From the NCBI GenBank assembly GCA_900769645.1, contig CAAGHI010000005.1:62001-126000 (forward strand): DNA of 64,000 nt. Reading direction: 5' to 3'. The notes beneath the pieces are model-generated. The model made no database searches. It had not been told where the DNA came from and saw nothing but the letters and a program-made list of their open reading frames with translations. This document shows, piece after piece, positions 43,508 through 50,719 of this stretch. The translations under genes and the position numbers were made by a program. This stretch comes from Candidatus Gastranaerophilales bacterium. GTDB taxonomy: Bacteria > Cyanobacteriota > Vampirovibrionia > Gastranaerophilales > Gastranaerophilaceae. The first letter of the stretch is position 1, and every line of letters starts with the position of its first letter.

Positions 43508-45820
43508 ATGGCAAAAACAGCTGAGAAAAAAGAAAAATCATTAGTTATAGTTGAGTCACCTGCAAAATCCAAGACTATTCGTAAGATTTTAGGCGATGGA
43601 TACCAGATTGAGGCGAGCTACGGGCATGTTAGAAATTTGCCGACTAAAGATCCGTCTACGCAAAATTTGGGTTTTGATGTGGAAAATCACTTTACTCCTA
43701 AGTTTGAGGTTATCCCTGGAAAACAAAATGTTGTAAAAAAATTAAACGATATGGCAAAAAAAGTTGACCGTGTTTATCTGGCTTCCGACCCCGACCGTGA
43801 GGGAGAAGCGATTGCATGGCACGTTCGTCAGATTTTGAAAGTGCCTGATGAAAAAATTTCGAGAATTGTGTTTAACGAAATTACACCAAAAGCCGTAAAA
43901 CATTCTGTAGAAAATCCTAGAAATATTGATATGGATATGGTTAAAGCGCAACAAACACGTCAAATTTTGGATAAGCTTGTAGGTTATAAACTTAGTCCTG
44001 TGCTTTGGAAACAGATTGGAAACAGAAATCTGTCTGCAGGAAGGGTTCAGTCTGTTGCTTTGCGTATGATTTGCGAGAGAGAGGACGAGATTGAAGCTTT
44101 TGTCCCTCAAGAATATTGGTCAATCCACGCTAATTTTGACAAAGATGGTAGACTTTTTGATGCAGAACTTTCCAAAATTAAGGGAAAAGCTGTTGAAAAA
44201 ACGATTAAAAATAAAGATGAAGCTCAAAAAATTGTTGACTTTTTGACGAATTATCCTGACGAGTTTGATATTAGTAAAGTTACGAAAAAATCTACAAAAC
44301 GTAAGCCGACAGCGCCTTTTATTACATCTACAATGCAAAGAGCTGCAAGTTCAAAGCTTGGTTTTGGGGTTCAAAAGACAATGCAAGTTGCCCAGAAACT
44401 CTACGAAGGTATGGAAATTGATGGCACTCCAGTCGGTTTGATTACGTATATGAGAACCGATAGTGTAAGGGTTTCTGATGATGCACAAGCTATGGCAAAG
44501 GATTTTATTACCAATAATTATGGTGAAAAGTATTATCCTGAAAAGCCTAATGTTTATGTAAAAGGCAAACAAAATGTTCAAGACGCTCACGAAGCTATCA
44601 GACCGTCATACCCTGAAAGAACACCTGACAGTATAAAAAAATATTTGGATAATGACCAGTACAAATTGTACAAATTGATTTGGGAAAAATTTATGTCATC
44701 TCAGATGACGGCTGCAGAGGTTGCTAATAAAACTATTGAAATTTCTGCCGGAGATTATACATTGAAAGCCGGAACAAGCAAAGTTACATTTGACGGTTTT
44801 TTGAAGGTATATAATGACGCAGAAGAAGATGATACAAAAGCCGAGGCAAAAATTCCTGATTTGGAACAGGGTGATAAGGTAAAATGTCGTAAAGTTGAAC
44901 CGAAACAACACTTTACCCAACCGCCTCCAAGATATAATGAAGCATCTTTGGTTAAAGCTTTGGAAGAACACGGAATCGGTCGTCCGTCTACTTATGCAAC
45001 GATTATTACTGTAATTCAAACACGTAAGTATGTTGAGAAAAAGGATAAAGCGCTTCACCCGACACTTTTGGGAAGAACTGTTTCAAAACAGCTCTGTGCA
45101 CAGTTTGCGGACATTATGGACTATAAATTTACGGCTGGCATGGAAACTAAGCTCGATGAAATCGCAGAGAAAAAAGCGGTTTGGGAAAATGTTTTGCAAG
45201 ACTTTTACACCCCATTTATTGAAGAAGTTAATAAAGCTCTTCAAACAGGCGAAAGAGTGCGGATTGAAAGTAAAATTAAATGTCCTAATTGTGGAAAGCC
45301 GATGGTTTTGAGAACAAGCAAGTTTGGTACTCAGTTCTTGGGCTGTTCCGGATATCCTGATTGCAAAACAATGATGTCATTGAATGCTTTGTCAGAAGAA
45401 AGTTCGGAAGAAGGACAGACAAAAGAACCTGAAGTTTGCGATGAAAAATGTGAAAAATGCGGTTCTGATATGATTTTTAAATACGGACCTTATGGCAAAT
45501 ATATGGAATGTACGAACGCAGAATGTAAGCACAGAAAGCCTTTCCGTAAATCAACAGGTGTTAAATGTCCAAAATGCGGTGAAGGAACAATCGTTGAGAG
45601 AAAATCTAAACGTGGAACTGTTTTTTACGGCTGTGACAAGTATCCAAACTGTGATTTTACTCTTTGGAATGAGCCGACTGGTGAAAAATGCCCGGAGTGT
45701 GGTTCATTGCTTGTGAAAAAAGTTCTGAAAAAAGGTACTGTGATTGCATGTTCTAGTATGAAATGTAATTACAAGCGAGATGTCGAAGAGGATACAGAAC
45801 AAACCGAAGCAACTGAATAA
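43508..45820 (+). CDS. topA: DNA topoisomerase I
   Basis: 770 residues from ATG 43508. The Toprim domain has LVIVESPAKSKTI and ASDPDREGEA. The catalytic Tyr314 lies in ITYMRTDSVRVS. The C-terminal region holds four C4 zinc ribbons (CPNCGKPM, CEKCGSDM, CPKCGEGT, CPECGSLL). It relaxes negative supercoils by single-strand passage. A longer frame from 43475 overlaps dprA and lacks a ribosome site. dprA-topA adjacency is a common bacterial arrangement and supports both calls. Confidence 0.96.
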   Translation: MAKTAEKKEKSLVIVESPAKSKTIRKILGDGYQIEASYGHVRNLPTKDPSTQNLGFDVENHFTPKFEVIPGKQNVVKKLNDMAKKVDRVYLASDPDREGEAIAWHVRQILKVPDEKISRIVFNEITPKAVKHSVENPRNIDMDMVKAQQTRQILDKLVGYKLSPVLWKQIGNRNLSAGRVQSVALRMICEREDEIEAFVPQEYWSIHANFDKDGRLFDAELSKIKGKAVEKTIKNKDEAQKIVDFLTNYPDEFDISKVTKKSTKRKPTAPFITSTMQRAASSKLGFGVQKTMQVAQKLYEGMEIDGTPVGLITYMRTDSVRVSDDAQAMAKDFITNNYGEKYYPEKPNVYVKGKQNVQDAHEAIRPSYPERTPDSIKKYLDNDQYKLYKLIWEKFMSSQMTAAEVANKTIEISAGDYTLKAGTSKVTFDGFLKVYNDAEEDDTKAEAKIPDLEQGDKVKCRKVEPKQHFTQPPPRYNEASLVKALEEHGIGRPSTYATIITVIQTRKYVEKKDKALHPTLLGRTVSKQLCAQFADIMDYKFTAGMETKLDEIAEKKAVWENVLQDFYTPFIEEVNKALQTGERVRIESKIKCPNCGKPMVLRTSKFGTQFLGCSGYPDCKTMMSLNALSEESSEEGQTKEPEVCDEKCEKCGSDMIFKYGPYGKYMECTNAECKHRKPFRKSTGVKCPKCGEGTIVERKSKRGTVFYGCDKYPNCDFTLWNEPTGEKCPECGSLLVKKVLKKGTVIACSSMKCNYKRDVEEDTEQTEATE

Positions 45821-45829
45821 TTGCCGTAT

Positions 45830-45849
45830 GTCGGCATTGCTATGCCGAC
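45830..45849. repeat. Dispersed palindromic repeat GTCGGCATTGCTATGCCGAC, intergenic copy
   Basis: Exact reverse complement of 36873-36892. It begins ten bases after the topA stop and may also serve as its terminator hairpin, though no T-run follows. Confidence 0.9.
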
Positions 45850-45925
45850 AATCAAATTGTTTAATATGAAGTTGTAGATTTGGCGCACCAGCCTAACATA
45901 AAATTAATAAAAGGAATTTATAAAA

Positions 45926-47404
45926 ATGAATCCGGAATTGTATGAGCGATATTTAGCAAAAAAAGCAAAAAAATTAGGAATATCAGTTGAGGAATTGAAG
46001 GCACAAGGGGCATCTTTGCCTGTAAAAGAAGAAACAACTCCTTCAACTATTCAGGCTACGCCAGTTACGCCTCAACAAACGGTTCAGCCAAATTATGCCC
46101 AATTGAGTCCCCAACCTCAATCAGTTCAACAATCACAATACGCACAGCCTGTGCAAACACAGTATCAAACTCCGTCGCAAGTTGCGCAATCTCAATCTCA
46201 GTTTGCACCGCAATCTCAAACACAGTATTCTCAGCCTCAATATGTTCAACAAACTATTCAGGAACAATTGGCGCAACAACAAACTATGCAACAATCTCAA
46301 ATGCCGTTGCAACAGCCGTCACAGCAATTTAATACAACTATGCAACAGCAATTTGCACAGCCACAACAGTCAACAACTCAGCATGAACAAGTTCAACAAT
46401 CAGAACAAATTCCACAACATGTTGAATATTCCGGCATGAGGCAAGAAACTGTCAAAACAGAAGTTCCATCATATATTTTTGGACCTTCAAAAATGACCGA
46501 ACCTCCAAAATATTCCAGCAGTCCGATTAACCAGTCTAAAAAGCCTGAAATTCCTGATAATAGGGAAAATAAGTTTGGGCTAATCGGTTATCCTTTGGGA
46601 CATTCGTTGTCGAAAGTTATTCATGAAGCAGGTTTCAAAAGTCTTGGAATTCAAGCAACTTATGATATTTTGGAAACTCCGCCTGACACACTTGTTGACA
46701 GAGTAAAGTTTTTAAAAGGCAGTGGATATAAAGGATTTAATGTGACTATTCCTTTGAAGTTACCGATTTCGCTTTTTGTAAATGAGGTTGACAGGTATGC
46801 AGATTTGGCACGTGCCGTAAATACGATTTATATTGAATCTGACAAATCTTTGAAGGCCTATAATACGGACGTTATCGGCTTTAGACGAGCTATCCCAAAA
46901 GATGTTGATGTCAGAGGAAAAAGTGTCGCAATTCTTGGAACAGGCGGTGCTGCACACGCTGCATGTGTTGCGCTTGCGGAAAGTAGAGTGCGAGAAATTG
47001 CGTTTTTTACAAGAAATATTCCAAATTCGATAGACTTGATGAATTATGTAAGACGAAAATTCCCATCTATTGAGTTTAATGTTTATCAGATTGAAAATAT
47101 TCGAAATCTCAAAGAATTTGCGATGCTCGTAAACACTACTCCTATCGGAATGCTTGGCAAGGCAGGAGATATGATGCCGGTTGATGAGAGGGCATTGGCT
47201 ACAATGCAGCGTGATGCGGTTGTTTATGATGTGATTTATAATCCTAAAAAGACTGTGCTTATTCGTTGTGCAGAAAAACTCGGACTTAGAACTATAACAG
47301 GGCTTGATATGTTTATATATCAAGCAGTTGCGGCACAAGAAATATGGTTTGGACAAACTCCTGATTTCAAGGATATGAAAATAGCCGCTCTTGAGGTTCT
47401 ATAA
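45926..47404 (+). CDS. aroE: Shikimate dehydrogenase with a glutamine-rich N-terminal extension
   Basis: 492 residues; AroE alone is about 270-290. A short helix (1-30, LYERYLAKKAKKLGISVEEL) is followed by a low-complexity region, 41 Gln among residues 51-150 by my count, with Pro, Ser, Thr and Tyr. From about 215 the enzyme is complete: GLIGYPLGHSLSKVIH, NVTIPLK with Lys278, YNTDVIGF with Asp315, NADP loop GTGGAAHA (338-345), LVNTTPIGM and terminal helix. It reduces 3-dehydroshikimate in aromatic amino-acid synthesis. AAAAGGAA before ATG 45926 supports translation of the extension. A later start (for example Met at about 190) could give a second form. The extension resembles prion-like or condensate-forming segments. 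Confidence 0.9.
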   Translation: MNPELYERYLAKKAKKLGISVEELKAQGASLPVKEETTPSTIQATPVTPQQTVQPNYAQLSPQPQSVQQSQYAQPVQTQYQTPSQVAQSQSQFAPQSQTQYSQPQYVQQTIQEQLAQQQTMQQSQMPLQQPSQQFNTTMQQQFAQPQQSTTQHEQVQQSEQIPQHVEYSGMRQETVKTEVPSYIFGPSKMTEPPKYSSSPINQSKKPEIPDNRENKFGLIGYPLGHSLSKVIHEAGFKSLGIQATYDILETPPDTLVDRVKFLKGSGYKGFNVTIPLKLPISLFVNEVDRYADLARAVNTIYIESDKSLKAYNTDVIGFRRAIPKDVDVRGKSVAILGTGGAAHAACVALAESRVREIAFFTRNIPNSIDLMNYVRRKFPSIEFNVYQIENIRNLKEFAMLVNTTPIGMLGKAGDMMPVDERALATMQRDAVVYDVIYNPKKTVLIRCAEKLGLRTITGLDMFIYQAVAAQEIWFGQTPDFKDMKIAALEVL

Positions 47405-47548
47405 TCTTTAAAGCAAGTTATTAAGCTTATGTAAAGATGCGCTTTTGTTGTGCTAAACTATATATAGAGAGAAAGTTCGGAAATGTTTCCGGCTTGGTTT
47501 GAAAATTTTATTTATATTTTATAAACAGGGTAGAAAAGGAGATTTAAC

Positions 47549-48673
47549 ATGATACCTATTTTAGATTCAAAACGTCAATATGCTACTATTGGCTCAGAAG
47601 TTGAAAAAGCAGTATGCGAAGTTTTACGTTCAGGTTCTTATATTCTTGGACCTAACACAAAAGCTTTCGAACAAGAAATGGCAGATTTTATCGGCTGTAA
47701 ATACACAGTTGGTTTGAACTCTGGTACTGATGCTTTGCACTTGGCTTTACGTGCATTAAACATCGGTGCTGGTGATGAAGTTATTACTGTTGCGTTTACA
47801 TTCGTTGCAACAACAGAAGCTATAGGTATCGTTGGAGCAAAACCTGTTTTCGTTGATATTGATGAAAACACATTTGATCTAGACGCTTCAAAATTGGAAG
47901 CAGCAATTACACCTAGAACAAAAGCTATTATTCCTGTTCACTTGTATGGTCAACCTTGTGATATGGACGCTATTATGGCTGTTGCTAAAAAACACAACTT
48001 GCACGTTATTGAAGATTGCTGTCAAGCTGTTGGTGCTTTGTACAAAGGCAAAATGGTTGGTACATTCGGTGATTTTGGTTGCTTGAGCTTCTACCCGACT
48101 AAAAACTTAGGCGGTATGGGCGATGGCGGTCTTATTATGACTAGCGACGAAAAACTTCGTGACAGAGTAATTGCTCTAAGAAACCACGGTGGTGCTGTTC
48201 GTTATCACCACGATGAAATCGGTGTAAACAGCCGTCTTGATGAAATTCAAGCAGCTGTTTTGAGAGTTAAACTACCTCATATTAAAGATTGGAACGAAGC
48301 TAGACGTAAACACGCTTATTATTACAATGAATTGTTCAAAGACTGTGCAGATATTCAAACTCCGGTTGAATTGGACGATACATATTGTGTTTACCACCAA
48401 TATACAGTTAAGATCCCTAACCGTGATGAAGTTCACAAAATGTTGCAAGAACGTGGAATTGGTGCAATGCTTTATTATCCTATTCCTTTGCACTTGCAAA
48501 AAGTTCACGAATATTTGGGCGTTGGCAAAGGTTCATTGCCTGTTTCTGAAAAAAATACAGAAATGGTTATTTCTCTTCCAATGTTCCCTGAAATTACAGA
48601 AGAAGAACAAAGAACAGTTGCTTCAACATTGATTGATTGTATTGAAAAATCAAAATCTAAAGCTGCTGTATAG
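47549..48673 (+). CDS. DegT/DnrJ/EryC1/StrS-family sugar aminotransferase
   Basis: 374 residues. SGTDALHLALRALNIGAGDEVI, EDCCQAVGALYKGK, SFYPTKNLGGMGDGG with the PLP-binding Lys185, and NSRLDEIQAAVLRVKL are all family hallmarks. These enzymes aminate keto-sugar nucleotides for LPS or glycan synthesis. The WbpE/WlbC-type reaction would use the product of a 3-dehydrogenase such as the Gfo/Idh enzyme at 22.5 kb; that pairing is inferred. AAAAGGAGA precedes the ATG. A bidirectional terminator follows. Confidence 0.92.
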   Translation: MIPILDSKRQYATIGSEVEKAVCEVLRSGSYILGPNTKAFEQEMADFIGCKYTVGLNSGTDALHLALRALNIGAGDEVITVAFTFVATTEAIGIVGAKPVFVDIDENTFDLDASKLEAAITPRTKAIIPVHLYGQPCDMDAIMAVAKKHNLHVIEDCCQAVGALYKGKMVGTFGDFGCLSFYPTKNLGGMGDGGLIMTSDEKLRDRVIALRNHGGAVRYHHDEIGVNSRLDEIQAAVLRVKLPHIKDWNEARRKHAYYYNELFKDCADIQTPVELDDTYCVYHQYTVKIPNRDEVHKMLQERGIGAMLYYPIPLHLQKVHEYLGVGKGSLPVSEKNTEMVISLPMFPEITEEEQRTVASTLIDCIEKSKSKAAV

Positions 48674-48686
48674 TTTGGAATTATAA

Positions 48687-48732
48687 ATAACAAAAACGAT
48701 ACTTGTGATTTTCATAAGTATCGTTTTTGTTA
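48687..48732. terminator. Bidirectional terminator
   Basis: ATAACAAAAACGATACTT (48687-48704) pairs exactly with AAGTATCGTTTTTGTTAT (48715-48732). The stem sits between the DegT gene and the convergent 95-residue gene. Confidence 0.85.
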
Positions 48733-49017
48733 TGCTGTGAAAATTTTTGTTGCGGTTGCTGGGGCTTGGAAGAAAGGATTCATTCCAACTGATCCTGCGC
48801 CGTCATTAAATTTGAAATCTAAGGTTTTGGCATCAAAATTTGCGCTCAATTTGTGCCCTGTCAACGATAAAAAAGAGTTTTGATTTTGTGGGGTGTTTAC
48901 CCTTGCAGGGTTTGAGTCGTAGTTTTGTAATGTAATTTTTTCAATTGCGGAAGTTGTTGGAGGTTGTACTCCGGAAATTGCATCTATTCCATTCATTCCG
49001 CCTTGATTGTAAGCCAT
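48730..49017 (-). CDS. Small unknown protein
   Basis: 95 residues, start ATG 49017 with AAGGAC upstream. It is Asn-, Pro- and Gly-rich with no helix-forming hydrophobic stretch (SLTGHKLSANFDAKTLDFKF; GAGSVGMNPFFQAPATATK). It may be secreted without a classical signal or be largely disordered. It follows the 81-residue gene by 16 bp on the same strand. No family recognised; the clear ribosome site and terminator argue that it is real. Confidence 0.55.
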   Translation of the reverse strand: MAYNQGGMNGIDAISGVQPPTTSAIEKITLQNYDSNPARVNTPQNQNSFLSLTGHKLSANFDAKTLDFKFNDGAGSVGMNPFFQAPATATKIFTA

Positions 49018-49033
49018 TTTGTTGTCCTTATGT

Positions 49034-49279
49034 TTATGCGAATAAATCTAGTGTTCGCGGCGTTTCTTGCCCGTATTCATCGTATTGAGCCGGTGGCATT
49101 CCATTTACTTGCCCTTCTCCTGCAAAGCAGAAAAAGCCAATTCCGAGCCCTTGTCGGGCACCAACCCATGCTTTTTGAGCTTCTGGATCTATACCGGTTG
49201 CAATATGTTTATTTGTTTTGTTGTACGAGCTAATTGCATCAGATGATGAATAACCTTTTATTGCTGAAAGTAGTCCCAT
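49034..49279 (-). CDS. Small unknown protein
   Basis: 81 residues, start ATG 49279 with AGGAAA upstream. It has an N-terminal helix (GLLSAIKGYSSSDAISSYNK), a glycine-rich middle (GARQGLGIGFFCFAGEGQ) and a Pro- and Glu-rich C-terminus. First gene of a two-gene unit with the 95-residue protein. No function inferred. Confidence 0.55.
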   Translation of the reverse strand: MGLLSAIKGYSSSDAISSYNKTNKHIATGIDPEAQKAWVGARQGLGIGFFCFAGEGQVNGMPPAQYDEYGQETPRTLDLFA

Positions 49280-49533
49280 GATGATTTCCTATTTTGTACT
49301 CTTATATATATAAAGTATATAAATATTTGATAATTGCTTTTTTAAGATGATATTTGTTTACAAATGTTAATATATCCCTCGGCAATATTTATTTCCCAGA
49401 AATTCTGCAAATCAAACCAATTATTAAGTTTTGTAAAGTGTAAAATGTACACTATATAGGCGTTTTAGGGATTGAGAAAATTTTATTAAACCATTGTATT
49501 GACTTTTAAAATGTTATATGCAATAATAATTGA
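49280..49533. other. AT-rich intergenic region
   Basis: It should contain the minus-strand promoter of the two small genes and, at 49499-49527 on the plus strand, TTGACT-N17-AATAAT for the small-RNA candidate. Nothing else was recognised. Confidence 0.5.
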
Positions 49534-49674
49534 GTAAGATTTAAGTGTAGTCGAAACACTAAATATAAATAGATTCATTAACCCCAAAAACATATAAACT
49601 CCTAAATAATAAACACTAAAAGAGACCATTAGGATGCAGAAAACGACCCACTCACTTGTGAGTGGTTTTTTTTT
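49534..49674 (+). ncRNA. Candidate small RNA with its own promoter and terminator
   Basis: About 140 non-coding bases between TTGACT-N17-AATAAT and a strong T-tailed hairpin. It contains AGTGT/ACACT around 49550 and a CCTAA...TTAGG pairing (about 49604 to 49634). There is no plus-strand gene downstream, so it is not a leader. No known RNA family was recognised. Confidence 0.35.
49648..49674 (+). terminator. Rho-independent terminator
   Basis: CCACTCA (49648-49654), loop CTTG, TGAGTGG (49659-49665) and nine T. The only plus-strand transcript it could serve is the small-RNA candidate. Confidence 0.85.
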
Positions 49675-49699
49675 ATGTTCATGTTTGGTACTGCGCAAA

Positions 49700-50060
49700 A
49701 TCATCATTCTGAAAGCTTAGAATATTAATGCGAACGTATAGTGAGTATATAATATTCTTGCTATTCAGAATCTTATTTATATTCATGATGTTGGGATTGA
49801 AACCCAAACCTATAATTATAAATAATATAATAGACTCCGGATCGGAGTCCGGAGTGACAGTTACAAGATAGTTGTTTTTTCGAAAAATAGTAACTACTTT
49901 AGTCATCATTTTTAGTGGGAATAACCATTTTTACCCTGAAAAATCTAATTAAAGTATTTTAATAAGATTCTTTGGACTCAAATTAGAGTTGTCCTCAGAA
50001 TGACGAGTTTTTTACCGTAACGACCTTAGTGCCCTAGTGTCTTAGTAACCTAGTAACTTT
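49700..50060. repeat. Mosaic intergenic repeats, block B
   Basis: Non-coding. CATTCTGAAAGCTTAGAA (49705-49722) faces TTCTTGCTATTCAGAATC (49755-49772). Then come GTTGGGATTGAAACCCAA, the palindrome GACTCCGGATCGGAGTC (49833-49849), GTGACAGTTAC, a TAACTACTTTAGTCATCA stretch and a CAGAATGACGAG end. Read in reverse complement the order and sequence match block A. The tail (about 50010-50060) has a CTTAGT/CCTAGT repeat pattern. Two short frames here were rejected as genes. Confidence 0.8.
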
Positions 50061-50125
50061 TTGCAATAAAGACTTTGCATCTATGCCTCTAATTATACAA
50101 AGTTTTTAGCGCACTGTCTGGAATC

Positions 50126-50719
50126 CTAATTTCTTGTTATCACAACCAAATTCCTAGTATGGTTTTCTTCAAGTGGCAAGTCATATTGGATTATGTCAAT
50201 TACTTTTGCATTGTATTGCTTTAAAATATGTTTTGCTTCGTCTATTTCTTCTTGAGCCTTAACTGATTTATAGGCAATAAAATAGCCGTCTTTTTTTAAA
50301 TGCGGAATTGCGTATTCTACTATTTTACCAAGGTTTGCTACGGCTCTTGAGGTTACAATGTCAAATTTTTTATCTATATTTTCAACTCTTTCACAAATCG
50401 GAGTCAAATTTTTGATATCCAGAATGGTTTTCATTGAGACAATTGCATTAATCTTTTTTCTAATACTGTCGACTGCTGTGACAGGAAGATTTGGATATGC
50501 AAGTGCTATTGGAACTGATGGAAAGCCTCCACCAGTGCCAAAATCCAACAATTCTTTTGCTTCAAAATTATATTTCCCAAAGAATTTTTCTATAGCCAAA
50601 CTGTCGAAAATATGTTTTTCCCACAAATATTTTTCATCGTTTTTAGAAATCAAGTTTACTTTTGCATTTTCTGCTAAAAACGCTTTTATGTAGTTTTCAA
50701 AAAATTCTTTATTTTTCAT
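50126..50719 (-). CDS. rsmG: 16S rRNA (guanine-527 N7) methyltransferase
   Basis: 197 residues. The SAM-binding motif LLDFGTGGGFPSVPIALAYP (about 57-76), SIRKKINAI, VTSRAVANLGKIVEYA and YKSVKAQEEI are characteristic of RsmG (GidB). It methylates the 530 loop of 16S rRNA; loss gives low-level streptomycin resistance in known species. It overlaps the 3' end of the large TPR gene by 11 bp, so the two are co-transcribed. Confidence 0.95.
   Translation of the reverse strand: MKNKEFFENYIKAFLAENAKVNLISKNDEKYLWEKHIFDSLAIEKFFGKYNFEAKELLDFGTGGGFPSVPIALAYPNLPVTAVDSIRKKINAIVSMKTILDIKNLTPICERVENIDKKFDIVTSRAVANLGKIVEYAIPHLKKDGYFIAYKSVKAQEEIDEAKHILKQYNAKVIDIIQYDLPLEENHTRNLVVITRN

Noticed and set aside
49486..49909. 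Two minus-strand frames of 73 and 76 residues
   Set aside because: They lie antisense to a small-RNA candidate, its terminator and block B repeats, have no ribosome site and show repeat-derived composition.
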